This document shows positions 1-8,257 of a stretch of 27,421 nt of DNA, piece by piece. The DNA is taken from NCBI GenBank assembly GCA_001873755.1, contig MNZT01000010.1, positions 1-27,421 of the forward strand. Reading direction: 5' to 3'. The stretch comes from Candidatus Wirthbacteria bacterium CG2_30_54_11. Its GTDB lineage: Bacteria; Patescibacteriota; CG2-30-54-11. The notes under the pieces are model-generated. The model was not told the origin of the DNA, did no database searches, and was given only the letters and a program-made list of their open reading frames with translations. The position numbers were made by a program, and so were the translations under genes. Position 1 is the first letter of the stretch. Every line of letters starts with the position of its first letter.

Positions 1-2
1 AC

Positions 3-113
3 CAGGAGGCGTATCGCTTCGATGACAACGAATTTGCAGGCATGATGCAAAAGGCCAGGAAAGAACTATTTCAGAAAATCATTGTCCCTGATTTACATAT
101 TATTAAACTTTGA
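3..113 (+). CDS. C-terminal fragment of an unrecognised protein
   Basis: An open frame enters from the left edge and stops with TGA at 111-113, giving 36 residues that end in VPDLHIIKL. It has no stop up to the window edge and a charged, helical character (AYRFDDNEF, then a lysine-rich stretch), so it is probably the end of a plus-strand gene that starts outside the window. The family cannot be named from so little. It converges on the minus-strand gene ending at 264. The 150 bases between (114-263) show no convincing gene or clear terminator. Confidence 0.4.
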   Translation, partial: QEAYRFDDNEFAGMMQKARKELFQKIIVPDLHIIKL

Positions 114-263
114 CTCCCCACTACTTTTGAGGCTCATCTCTTGACTGGAAAAGACTATACAGCCGAACTTGTGAACATGGCCGTTCAATGCAAAGTACTG
201 CCATCGGAGGCCTGGGAACGGTCGAGGCTGGTGGTGGCAGGGAGTCAAAGGATGATTATGAGG

Positions 264-1553
264 TCAGGTGACGGGAGCGGTCGTGTCTGGTGTCAGCATA
301 CCGAAGTTTGTCAGGATAGTATTCAATACATCCGGCATATCCGGTCCAGATGAGCGCTGTATTCCGTGATCTGTATGGATCGAGTTTTGCGTCAAAGAAA
401 CACCGAATGGGGCAAGCAAGGCACGCAGTTTATCTATGGCAGTGGTCTCAACATAGAGGAACTGGTTGAAGACATTGTCGAGAGGCATGCGTACATCTGG
501 ATCGAAATAATGCCAGGCGATATGTTCTTTGTGATTTCTGACGTTTTTTTGATCGTACCTCATGATATTCTGAAAGATTTCTGGAAACCGGGCTTTGTAA
601 GTCGTGAACCACTTGAAGGTCTGTTCTGCGTAGCGGAGATTCAGGGTCTCGAACGGCTGTCCTCTTTTTGCCGGATACATCCTGTCGCGTACAGAACGTA
701 ACCAGTTCGCTCCATCTCGCATGCCTACTTCAAAAGCAAATTTGAACAATGCGGATAAATCGTCTTCGTCGATCGGTACATCAAAGGCTGCCATTCCCTT
801 GATGACCATTTTTCGGGCAACCCGCTGCTCGATGCCCAATATCGTATCCTGTTTGGCGAGAGGTTCTTCATCTGATCTGGCTTTCAGGATGAATTCGGCG
901 AGTTTGGCGGCGGTGAACATACCAGCTGACTGTCCTCCGAGCGCTATTTCGATCTCCCCTGTGTATCCCAGGTCAGCGTTTATTATTTGAATGGATTCAA
1001 AAAGAGCCAGGATCTGCGGGAGTGTCGTCCCATCCAGCTGATCGATAGATTCGATGTTGTCGCAGGTGACGACCGCCCAGCCTTCATCTCTCGTCATCAG
1101 TGATGGGATGCAGTGGCGAAAGGCTCTTTTGGTCGTCTCTCTCTTCCCTCCGATGACGTCGTTGACGCCGTGAAAATTGATAAAGATCTTCTTTATCGCT
1201 TTGCCTGCCTCTGCGTACAGGTCAAATCCATAGAAATACGGATCTTTTTCCTCGGCGCGATTATAGGGGGCATGTCTTTCTGAGGCTAACAGATTCGAGG
1301 GTACCTCACGGAGCGCTGCTGTGTCCGCGGGCCATTTCCGCTGGGCAATTCTGGAGCGATCCCAGGGGATGGGCTGATGCCACCTGGAGAGATCCGGCTG
1401 AGGGTCTTCGCCTTCAAACGGACGGTCACGCAGCTTCATGGAACGTGTGCCTTTGTTCTTCGGTTCACGCTCGGAGGCAGCGTCGCCTCGATGAGGTGCA
1501 TCCGCTGGCATTGTCTCGGCTCCAGTGTCAGGATCAGGAATACGAGAAGGCAT
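264..1553 (-). CDS. Soluble alpha/beta-hydrolase-like protein, paralogue of the protein at 2783-4453
   Basis: 429 residues, no signal peptide or membrane segment. After a charged, probably disordered N-terminus (1-110) comes a plausible alpha/beta-hydrolase core: strand plus oxyanion-type turn FINFHGVND (124-132), strand WAVVTCDN (159-166), nucleophile elbow GQSAG with Ser209, a possible acid in HYFDPD (348-353), and a late His in IHTDHG (392-397). The same landmarks occur in the same order in the membrane-anchored protein at 2783-4453 (FPGVND, GWGVVTLTN, GHSSG, HYLKIGDQAD, GVSHS), so the two are divergent paralogues. The start ATG at 1553 has AAGG six bases upstream. It is the last gene of a minus-strand trio. 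The substrate is unknown; esterase, lipase or peptidase activity are all possible, and the family is not recognised beyond the fold. Confidence 0.75.
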   Translation of the reverse strand: MPSRIPDPDTGAETMPADAPHRGDAASEREPKNKGTRSMKLRDRPFEGEDPQPDLSRWHQPIPWDRSRIAQRKWPADTAALREVPSNLLASERHAPYNRAEEKDPYFYGFDLYAEAGKAIKKIFINFHGVNDVIGGKRETTKRAFRHCIPSLMTRDEGWAVVTCDNIESIDQLDGTTLPQILALFESIQIINADLGYTGEIEIALGGQSAGMFTAAKLAEFILKARSDEEPLAKQDTILGIEQRVARKMVIKGMAAFDVPIDEDDLSALFKFAFEVGMRDGANWLRSVRDRMYPAKRGQPFETLNLRYAEQTFKWFTTYKARFPEIFQNIMRYDQKNVRNHKEHIAWHYFDPDVRMPLDNVFNQFLYVETTAIDKLRALLAPFGVSLTQNSIHTDHGIQRSSGPDMPDVLNTILTNFGMLTPDTTAPVT

Positions 1554-1636
1554 GACAGACCTTCAGTCAGGATGAAGTGGAGATAGGTTTTTGGGAGCGC
1601 GACTGACCGCCCTGGTCAGGAATCAGAAGTATGAGA

Positions 1637-2722
1637 TCAGATACTCTTCATCAGTGCTTCAGTAGATTTTTGCTGTACCGCCATTAACAGTGCCTTGATT
1701 CTTTCCAATCCATAATTAAATTCGCGTCTGATATCAGGTGTTATCCTAGGGAATTGTTGGAGATCGTCCGACAATTCACGTTGCCATTTTCGGATATACT
1801 GATCGAAGGAATCCAAACCTTCAACTACTTTTGCCGGTTCCGTATCTATTAGATCCATCAGAACGCCGAGCTTTCGAACCATTCTCAAATCTCGATCTCT
1901 TATAGAATAATATATGCCGCTCAGGTAAATCGAGGCAGTTTCTGGACAGGAGAGAGCCAGGCGCCGGAGATATTCATTGGGTAGATCGTCGGTGGACTGT
2001 GCCTCCGGAACGATCTCTGAGAGGGTACCGAATGCGTAACATGACAGATCATCCCAAGCGCCACAAGTATCTGCATGATCTATGTTTGCATCAGACATTT
2101 GTTGCCTTTTATCCAATAGAGATTCAAGGTTGTTTTGAAATTGTTGTCCGCGTATTTCAAATTGGCGACAGAACCCGATATATATCCCATATGCACGCAG
2201 GATGAGGGAGTTATATTGAGGAAAGGCTTCATCTGAAATGTTCTGTCTGATGTATTCAGCATAGGTCGAGATCTGTTCCCAAATTTGAGGTGCGATTTCT
2301 TGACCGAATTCAAGAATGTCCTTTCTGTCCACCGGTGGCTCGGCAGGGAGTTCGTCGAGTGCATTCTGAAGACAAAGAATTGCAGAGCGTCCTGGTTCAG
2401 TGAAGATCCCTTGATGGTCAGGGTTGCAGGCATCACGAATGAGTTTTTTTCGTGCTTCCCAGTTTTTCCATCCCTGTTCCAGAAATGTATTCTTTTTTTC
2501 CTGCCTTTCGGGTTTGTCCCAGGGCGCTACATCAGGTAAGGACTCGAAAGCATTAAAAGCTATATCAGTTTCATAGTTAAAATCTTCCTTTTTTTCTGCT
2601 GGATTGTCGTAATCCAGTGGATACGCTGCACATAGCTCCTGGAATTCCTGAGGGATATCAGGGCTTTCGAGGGAGTGCATTATTTCGCCGAGTTCGTCCT
2701 CAATTCCACGTTCGAGAAGCAT
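1637..2722 (-). CDS. Unrecognised helical protein between two hydrolase paralogues
   Basis: 361 residues, acidic, with long predicted helices and no signal peptide or membrane segment. I recognise no domain. The N-terminal third has a proline/acid-rich linker with the short motif APWDKPE, which resembles IPWDRSR in the downstream hydrolase (62-68), possibly a shared docking segment or chance. The C-terminal half has regular helical spacing (residues about 240-360). It lies 60 bases after the anchored hydrolase gene and 83 bases before the soluble one, all on the minus strand, which suggests an operon. No strong ribosome-binding site precedes the ATG at 2722; an in-frame ATG 15 codons in is an alternative start. 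The function is unknown; a partner or regulator of the hydrolases is a guess from position only. Confidence 0.65.
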   Translation of the reverse strand: MLLERGIEDELGEIMHSLESPDIPQEFQELCAAYPLDYDNPAEKKEDFNYETDIAFNAFESLPDVAPWDKPERQEKKNTFLEQGWKNWEARKKLIRDACNPDHQGIFTEPGRSAILCLQNALDELPAEPPVDRKDILEFGQEIAPQIWEQISTYAEYIRQNISDEAFPQYNSLILRAYGIYIGFCRQFEIRGQQFQNNLESLLDKRQQMSDANIDHADTCGAWDDLSCYAFGTLSEIVPEAQSTDDLPNEYLRRLALSCPETASIYLSGIYYSIRDRDLRMVRKLGVLMDLIDTEPAKVVEGLDSFDQYIRKWQRELSDDLQQFPRITPDIRREFNYGLERIKALLMAVQQKSTEALMKSI

Positions 2723-2782
2723 AGGTGCAATCCGTCAAATGTTAATCATAATCAGATATTTATTCGTATTCGAGTGAGTAAA

Positions 2783-4453
2783 TCAGTAAATTAGTATACC
2801 ACTTCCTGACTGATTGGTCGAACTCTGGTTTCGGTCAGAGGCGGTGGCCAAGGCCAGATCGGAGTAAGATTGGAGGTTACGCTGTGAAAGCATGGCGTCG
2901 GAAGAGGCCATGACTTTTTGCAATGCGTTGACAAGGTATTCTGTCATTTTGGGAATCGTCTCCGGGGGCATGCTGTGGCTTACTCCTGACACTCTGTCCT
3001 CAGTCATGCGGGGGAGCTTCAGTTTGAATGATTCCATTGCTTCCGGGATGACAACACTCCGTGGATTTGCATCTGCCTGATCTCCGATCTTAAGATAGTG
3101 CGTACCTATATGATGCTTTTTTATCCTTGATCCAAGTTTATTGGACTCTTCCTGTATGGTGTCCGCCACTTCCTGAACAAACCGTATCGCATCCAGCAGG
3201 CCGAGGACCATCTTTTCGATATTCCTGGCATCCCGACCCGGCCTCCTTCCTGCCAGGCGCATAGCATCTCTGACTGCACGAGCCAGAATGCCGTAGAAGG
3301 GCTGGTCAAATAGTTCAGGTTGTTTTTTTTCAGCTTTCGAAAGAGCGCGCACAATATTTTCTAAAAGTGGGATGTCAGATAGCTTGATTGACGTTTTTTC
3401 TATGACCCATCGAAATCTCTCTGACAGGTGTTCCACCTGCATGTACGCATCGACGAGGATGACCCCGCGGAGCCTGATCCCGGTTTCTCCCGGCATCGGA
3501 GTATCGTGATACGAATAGGGATCTTTTCCGTCCATGGCATGATTTGCCATCCTGGTGGCAGTCAAACCACCAGAGGAATGTCCCATGAATACGACGTTGA
3601 TCAGATCGTCATACCCGAACTGCTCGATATTTCTTTGCCGGATGCTCTGGATCAGGCAGGCGATCTGGGCTTCAGCCAGATCCATGTGTTCGCAGGACTG
3701 GAAATTGGTCAGGGTCACAACTCCCCAACCAGGTCGCTTGACTATTTCCGGGATCATGCCGCGGAGCCAGCGGGCAGTGTGTTCCAGATAGGGACCCCGC
3801 TTCTGTGCGGCGTTGCCTTCGACGCCACTCATATCGTTTGACCCGTTCGGTGGATCGATGGCAAAGAGCGTATGCAGTCCGACCCCGTTCATGTCATTGA
3901 CCCCCGGGAAGGCGATGACCAGGTGAGTGATCGGTTTATCCGGGAGGGCGCGTACTTCTATACCACTGAAGAGAAATTGCCGGAGATGGGGATACCGTTC
4001 CGAGGGTTCCCGTTTCGTATCGTCACGAGCATAGGACATATCAGTTAGTGGCTCTCGGATAGCAGGAATTCGAGCAGTTTGCTTGTTAGTGATTCCAGCT
4101 TTGTGCCGTGCAACATATTCATCCTGCAAGTCAGGATTCCAATCAAACTTTAGAATCCATTCCGGGTGCTGCTCGAGCTCCGATGTCCCGGGATCTGGGT
4201 TGATCCGGTATACAACGCCATCATAGACGGAAGCTTCTTGTCCTTCTGATGTTTTCGGCATATATCGTTTTCTGGCCCGTGTGTGAATAATCAGGGAGAG
4301 TAAAAAATTATACAATAGAATCCCGGAAAAAGCGACAAAATATCCCAGGCTCAGGAATGGATGCTTCCTTGACAGTCCCCATGACCCTGCGTATCCTGAC
4401 AAGCGACCCTTCGACTCGGTGGCCTCGCTCAGGGTCATGACCCAAGAACCCAT
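2783..4453 (-). CDS. Membrane-anchored alpha/beta-hydrolase-like protein
   Basis: Up to 556 residues. One hydrophobic segment (about 33-56, FLSLGYFVAFSGILLYNF and on) is followed by HTRARKR, which suggests a single N-terminal anchor with the catalytic part on the cytoplasmic side. The core shows FPGVND (182-187), GWGVVTLTN (242-250), nucleophile elbow GHSSG with Ser293, a helical insert at about 340-440, a candidate acid in GDQAD (457-461) and a candidate His493 in GVSHS. The tail from 515 is Ser/Asn/Gln-rich. It is a paralogue of the protein at 264-1553. The N-terminus is odd: the first 25 or so codons, including both possible ATGs (4453 and 4438), lie in a dispersed repeat (4411-4485), no good ribosome-binding site is visible, and a TGA sits just upstream at 4463-4465. 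The next in-frame ATG would remove the anchor. The substrate is unknown. Confidence 0.75.
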   Translation of the reverse strand: MGSWVMTLSEATESKGRLSGYAGSWGLSRKHPFLSLGYFVAFSGILLYNFLLSLIIHTRARKRYMPKTSEGQEASVYDGVVYRINPDPGTSELEQHPEWILKFDWNPDLQDEYVARHKAGITNKQTARIPAIREPLTDMSYARDDTKREPSERYPHLRQFLFSGIEVRALPDKPITHLVIAFPGVNDMNGVGLHTLFAIDPPNGSNDMSGVEGNAAQKRGPYLEHTARWLRGMIPEIVKRPGWGVVTLTNFQSCEHMDLAEAQIACLIQSIRQRNIEQFGYDDLINVVFMGHSSGGLTATRMANHAMDGKDPYSYHDTPMPGETGIRLRGVILVDAYMQVEHLSERFRWVIEKTSIKLSDIPLLENIVRALSKAEKKQPELFDQPFYGILARAVRDAMRLAGRRPGRDARNIEKMVLGLLDAIRFVQEVADTIQEESNKLGSRIKKHHIGTHYLKIGDQADANPRSVVIPEAMESFKLKLPRMTEDRVSGVSHSMPPETIPKMTEYLVNALQKVMASSDAMLSQRNLQSYSDLALATASDRNQSSTNQSGSGILIY

Positions 4454-4485
4454 CGACTTCGCTCAGGGTCGTGACCAAAGAACCC
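4411..4485. repeat. Two direct copies of a dispersed TCGAC/GCTCAGGG repeat
   Basis: Copy 1 (4411-4451) and copy 2 (4453-4485) share TCGAC, then TCGCTCAGGGTC, a TGACC and AAGAACCC. Related CCTTCG...CTCAGGG units recur at 9330-9446, 17239-17256 and 22191-22220. The copies supply the start region of the anchored hydrolase on the minus strand and lie upstream of topA on the plus strand. Confidence 0.7.
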
Positions 4486-4510
4486 GTTAACTCGTGAACT
4501 CGTTAACCCG
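4483..4510 (+). repeat. GTTAAC-rich leader repeat, copy 1 (upstream of topA)
   Basis: A 28-base stretch starting CCCGTTAACTCG and ending CGTTAACCCG lies 5 bases before the topA ribosome-binding site (AAGGAA at 4515-4520). A copy with about 25 of 28 identical bases lies in the same orientation just upstream of the FtsA-like gene (27053 down to 27025). Each contains two palindromic GTTAAC hexamers. Confidence 0.65.
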
Positions 4511-4524
4511 CAACAAGGAAATTC

Positions 4525-6705
4525 ATGACCTCTCATCTCGTGATCGTCGAATCTCCGGCCAAGGCGCGCACTATTTCCAACTTCCTCCCTGCCAACTATA
4601 CAGTGCGGGCGTCCATGGGGCACATCAGGGATCTGCCCAAGGCCAAGATCGGGGTGGATGTGGAGCACGATTTCCTTCCCGAATATGTGATCCCGGCGGA
4701 AAAGGCCAAGACGGTCACAGAGTTGAAGAAACTGGCCGGGAAGGCGCAGGAGGTCATACTCGCGACCGACGAGGACCGCGAAGGGGAAGCGATCGCCTGG
4801 CATCTGGCCGAAGCCATCGGCTTGCCGGTCGATACGACCAAGAGGGTCGTGTTCCATGAGGTGACGAAGGACGCTATCCTGCACGCCATGGAGACACCGC
4901 GTACGATAGATATGAAAAAAGTCGATGCCCAGCAGGGCAGACGCATTCTCGACAGACTGGTCGGCTACAAGCTCAGCCCCTTCCTCTGGCGCAAGGTCAT
5001 GCCGGGGCTGTCCGCCGGCCGCGTGCAGTCTGTTGCAGTTCGCCTCATCGTCGAGCGCGAACGAGAGCGGGACGCCTTCAAGGCCAGGGAATCCTGGACA
5101 CTGGATGCTTTATTCGAAAAAGCTTCAGCTGCGGCCGGCAAAGGTCAGTTCAAAGCAGAACTTTCCAAGGTGAACGGCAAGAAGGCTGATCTCGTCTCCG
5201 GTCCAGATGCACAGAAGATCATGGACGAACTGAAGGGTGCGGCCTATCAGGTCAGTTCGATTGAAACCAAAAGCAAGAAGCGGGCGCCCTATGCACCGTT
5301 CATCACCAGCACGCTTCAGCAGGACGCGGCCCGCAAGCTCGGATTCACGGCCAAGAAGACCATGATGATCGCCCAGCAGCTCTACGAAGGAGTGGAGCTC
5401 CTGACCGGCGAACGGACCGGTCTCATCACCTATATGAGAACTGATTCCACCAATCTCGCCGAGACCGCAGTGGCGCGGATCCGCGAAGTGATCAAGGAAC
5501 GGTTTGGTCCTGAGTACCTGCCTGCCAAACCGAGATCGTATGTGAAAAAGGTCAAGGGCGCTCAGGAGGCGCACGAAGCCATCCGCCCGACCGATGTGGT
5601 CCGGGATCTGGAGTCTCTCAAGTCCCATCTGACGCCGGACCAGGCACGGCTTTATGAGCTGATTTACAAAAGGACCATGTCCTGCCAGATGGAAGATGCC
5701 TGCATTAATCAGACTTCCGTCGATATCACTCCTTTGCTGGGCGGCAAACCTACCTCGCATCTTTTTCATGCCACCGGTTCTACCGTCTCGTTTCCCGGCT
5801 TCCTCGCGGTGTACGAAGAAGGCAAGGATGACGATGTGGAAGGTGAAAAAGACAAGGACAAGGAAGCCCGTCTGCCCAAACTTACGAAGGACGAAGACCT
5901 TAGACTTGTTACCTTGAGCCCCGAACAGCACTTCACTCAGCCGCCTCCCCGGTTCACAGAGGCGACGCTGGTCAAAGCGCTCGAGGAGCACGGGATCGGC
6001 CGGCCGTCCACCTATGCGCCGATCATCAGTACCATTCAGGACCGAGGCTATGTGCGACTTGATCAGAAGCGCTTCGCCCCGGAGGACAAGGGTATGGTGG
6101 TCAATGACCTTCTGGTGGAGCATTTTCCCACGATTGTAGATATCGGGTTCACCGCTGCCATGGAAGGCGATCTCGATCTGGTGGCCAGCGGGGACAAGGA
6201 ATGGGTGCCGATCATCCGCGCGTTTTATGTGCCGTTTGATGCTCTCCTGACGCAGAAGTCGGTCGATGTCGATAAACGGTCAGTAGTGGATGAAAAGACC
6301 GATGAAGTCTGTGATAAATGCGGTAAGCCCATGGTCATTCGGCTTGGCCGGCATGGCAAATTCATCGCCTGCTCCGGCTATCCCGAATGCCGTAACACCA
6401 AGCCGGTCCCCGGAGCTCCCGGCATGACGCCGGCCGAAGAGCAGAAGCGCGAAGAGCCCTGCGAGCTGTGCGGGGCACCGATGGTGATGAAGCAGGGGAG
6501 ATTTGGCAAATTCTGGGGCTGTTCCAAATATCCGGAATGCAAGAATATCCAGAAACTTTTCAAACCGCAGCCGACCGGGGTCAAATGTCCGGAATGCGGC
6601 GGCGATGTGGTCGGCAAAAGGACCAAGCACGGCAAGATATTCTACGGATGCGCCAATTATCCCAAGTGTCGCTACGCGACCTGGGATAGACCCGTCACGA
6701 CTTGA
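4525..6705 (+). CDS. topA: DNA topoisomerase I
   Basis: Type IA topoisomerase that relaxes negative supercoils through a transient 5'-phosphotyrosine break. The 726 residues open with the Toprim start LVIVESPAKA and continue with the acidic metal site ATDEDREGEA (80-89) and the active-site motif LITYMRTDS with Tyr303. The C-terminal tail carries three complete four-cysteine zinc ribbons: C596/C599/C616/C622, C646/C649/C666/C672 and C688/C691/C709/C715. The architecture and length are close to those of a normal bacterial TopA. A linker at about 425-450 is very rich in Lys/Asp/Glu. The start ATG has AAGGAA five bases upstream. It is divergent from the hydrolase block and is followed after 13 bases by the Wzy-like gene. 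Confidence 0.97.
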   Translation: MTSHLVIVESPAKARTISNFLPANYTVRASMGHIRDLPKAKIGVDVEHDFLPEYVIPAEKAKTVTELKKLAGKAQEVILATDEDREGEAIAWHLAEAIGLPVDTTKRVVFHEVTKDAILHAMETPRTIDMKKVDAQQGRRILDRLVGYKLSPFLWRKVMPGLSAGRVQSVAVRLIVERERERDAFKARESWTLDALFEKASAAAGKGQFKAELSKVNGKKADLVSGPDAQKIMDELKGAAYQVSSIETKSKKRAPYAPFITSTLQQDAARKLGFTAKKTMMIAQQLYEGVELLTGERTGLITYMRTDSTNLAETAVARIREVIKERFGPEYLPAKPRSYVKKVKGAQEAHEAIRPTDVVRDLESLKSHLTPDQARLYELIYKRTMSCQMEDACINQTSVDITPLLGGKPTSHLFHATGSTVSFPGFLAVYEEGKDDDVEGEKDKDKEARLPKLTKDEDLRLVTLSPEQHFTQPPPRFTEATLVKALEEHGIGRPSTYAPIISTIQDRGYVRLDQKRFAPEDKGMVVNDLLVEHFPTIVDIGFTAAMEGDLDLVASGDKEWVPIIRAFYVPFDALLTQKSVDVDKRSVVDEKTDEVCDKCGKPMVIRLGRHGKFIACSGYPECRNTKPVPGAPGMTPAEEQKREEPCELCGAPMVMKQGRFGKFWGCSKYPECKNIQKLFKPQPTGVKCPECGGDVVGKRTKHGKIFYGCANYPKCRYATWDRPVTT

Positions 6706-6718
6706 ACACAGGTGGGCT

Positions 6719-8257
6719 ATGATCAGAGCACATGATCCGCAGCAGAGCAAACACGATCCCCGGGGTCTGGCGATGCCGGTCTGGTATTCTGTGGCAGGGT
6801 TGCTGGGTCTGGTTACCGGTGTCGTCGGGGTGCTGTTCCCGCTTGGCCTTCTGCTCGGAGCCGGGGCGATCATCGGTGTGGTACTCATACTTAGTATCCT
6901 CAGAGATCCGTTCTTCGGCGTTCTCTGCATTGCTTTTTTCCTGCCGTTTGAGCGAGTCGGCGGGATGGATGTCGGCGGCATGAGCCTGCGGATCCATCAG
7001 GTATTGGCGCTGATTACACTGGGCTCCTGGATCTTTACCAAACTGGTGCACGGAAAACTTCGCTTCAAGGCCAACCCGCTGTTCTGGCCGCTCTACCTCT
7101 ATATGCTGGTCAATGTCCTGAGTCTGACCAGATCATTCAATCTGCGACGGGGCTTTCTCGTCCTGGGATTCACGGTGTTCGTCTGGATCGTGTCCATGAT
7201 GGTCGCGGAGATAGTGGACCACAGGGACAGGATCGTCCGCGTGGTCAGGACGCTGTTCATCTCGGCGACACTGGTCAGTATTTTTGGACTGTTCCAGTTC
7301 GTGGGGGATGAGATCGGCCTGTCGCCTCAGCTCACCCAGATCCGGGTCGGCTGGTACGACAAAAACGTCATCGGTCTCACCCGTCTCCACTCTACGGCGT
7401 TGGAGCCTCTGTATTTCTGCAATTACCTTCTGGTGGTTTTTCCCCTGCTGATATCTCTCATTCTGAATCTGAATGAATTTTCATCTGTAGAGACGTTGCA
7501 TGCAACGTCTCTACAAGTCAAAAAAGAAAAGAACCGCCCACAGATTTTCGCCCGGCCGGTCCTGATCGGCATGGCCATGGTCATGGGGCTGGCCTATATC
7601 CTCACGGTCTCCCGGGGCGGGTATCTGGGCCTCCTCTTGAGCGTGGTGGTGATCGGATTCATCAGTTTCAAAAAAGTTTTCACCCCGCGTCTCCTCATTC
7701 TGGCCCTGATAGCCCTGGTAGGAGTCGCCTCTCTGTCCGCGGTGACCGGGGCCAGTTCGTCGAAGTTGAGCCTGGAGTATATTCAGCACCGGGCGACCAC
7801 GTTCATCGATACCATGTCGGACTGGGAGCGGCTCGAGACGTACGAGGCAGCGATCAATGCTTTTCGTGTCTCGCCCTATCTGGGATTCGGTCCGGGGAAT
7901 TTCGGGCCGTACGTGGTGAACATCACCCACGGAACCCCTGACAACGGTTGGGGTATCGTCAACAACGAGCCTCTGGAAATGCTGGCCGAAGTCGGACTCA
8001 TCGGCTTCCTTTTGTTCCTGCTGGCCATGACCATCTGGGCGCTCCGGAACCTCGCAGCTCAGATCCGGGCTCAGGATAGTCTCATGCGGGCGCTTCTGAT
8101 CGGCTCGCTCGCCAGTTTTGCCGGGATCGCACTGCAGTACATGACTTTTTCGACCCTGTACATCATGCATGTCTGGTTCATGATCGGCTTTGGCATTGCC
8201 CTGCAGAATTACGTTCTGAGTGAAAAAACCACTGAGCATCATACGGAGAGAACATGA
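6719..8257 (+). CDS. O-antigen ligase / Wzy-type polysaccharide polymerase-like membrane protein
   Basis: 512 residues with about ten or more hydrophobic segments. It has the O-antigen ligase (Wzy_C) pattern: EPLYFCNYL before a membrane helix, TVSRGGYLGLLLS, then a large extracytoplasmic loop with the ETYEAAINAF and SPYLGFGPGNF signature and an NNEPLEMLAEVGLIGF return. Such proteins join or polymerise lipid-linked glycans outside the membrane, or act in general protein glycosylation; the substrate cannot be told. The frame is open further upstream into topA, but the ATG at 6719, with AGGTGG just before it and 13 bases after the topA stop, is the sensible start. A perfect 28-base palindrome (7487-7514) sits in the coding sequence and encodes residues around 257-266 in a loop. 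The stop overlaps the next start (ATGA). Confidence 0.85.
   Translation: MIRAHDPQQSKHDPRGLAMPVWYSVAGLLGLVTGVVGVLFPLGLLLGAGAIIGVVLILSILRDPFFGVLCIAFFLPFERVGGMDVGGMSLRIHQVLALITLGSWIFTKLVHGKLRFKANPLFWPLYLYMLVNVLSLTRSFNLRRGFLVLGFTVFVWIVSMMVAEIVDHRDRIVRVVRTLFISATLVSIFGLFQFVGDEIGLSPQLTQIRVGWYDKNVIGLTRLHSTALEPLYFCNYLLVVFPLLISLILNLNEFSSVETLHATSLQVKKEKNRPQIFARPVLIGMAMVMGLAYILTVSRGGYLGLLLSVVVIGFISFKKVFTPRLLILALIALVGVASLSAVTGASSSKLSLEYIQHRATTFIDTMSDWERLETYEAAINAFRVSPYLGFGPGNFGPYVVNITHGTPDNGWGIVNNEPLEMLAEVGLIGFLLFLLAMTIWALRNLAAQIRAQDSLMRALLIGSLASFAGIALQYMTFSTLYIMHVWFMIGFGIALQNYVLSEKTTEHHTERT
7487..7514. repeat. Perfect 28-base palindrome inside the Wzy-like gene
   Basis: The arm GTAGAGACGTTGCA is followed directly by its exact reverse complement. 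An imperfect copy with one extra central base and two arm mismatches lies between genes at 10365-10393, so this is a dispersed element. Here it is read as in-frame codons (ETLHATSLQ) in a loop between two membrane helices. Confidence 0.85.

Noticed and set aside
3..113. Transposase C-terminus
   Set aside because: The fragment is too short and I could not match it to a transposase motif; no terminal repeats are visible next to it.
4301..4340. Promoter inside the anchored hydrolase gene (TATAAT on the minus strand at 4312-4307)
   Set aside because: The only TTG-type -35 candidate is 21 bases away, too far; and a start downstream of it would remove the membrane anchor.
5125..6123. 332-codon open frame on the minus strand inside topA
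   Set aside because: It lies wholly opposite a well-conserved gene and has no recognisable domain; such antisense frames are common at this base composition.
6503..6718. The Wzy-like frame is open 216 bases upstream of the chosen start
   Set aside because: It overlaps the topA zinc-ribbon region in another frame, and its composition (Asn, Arg, Ser-rich) is that of a shadow; the start at 6719 has a ribosome-binding site.
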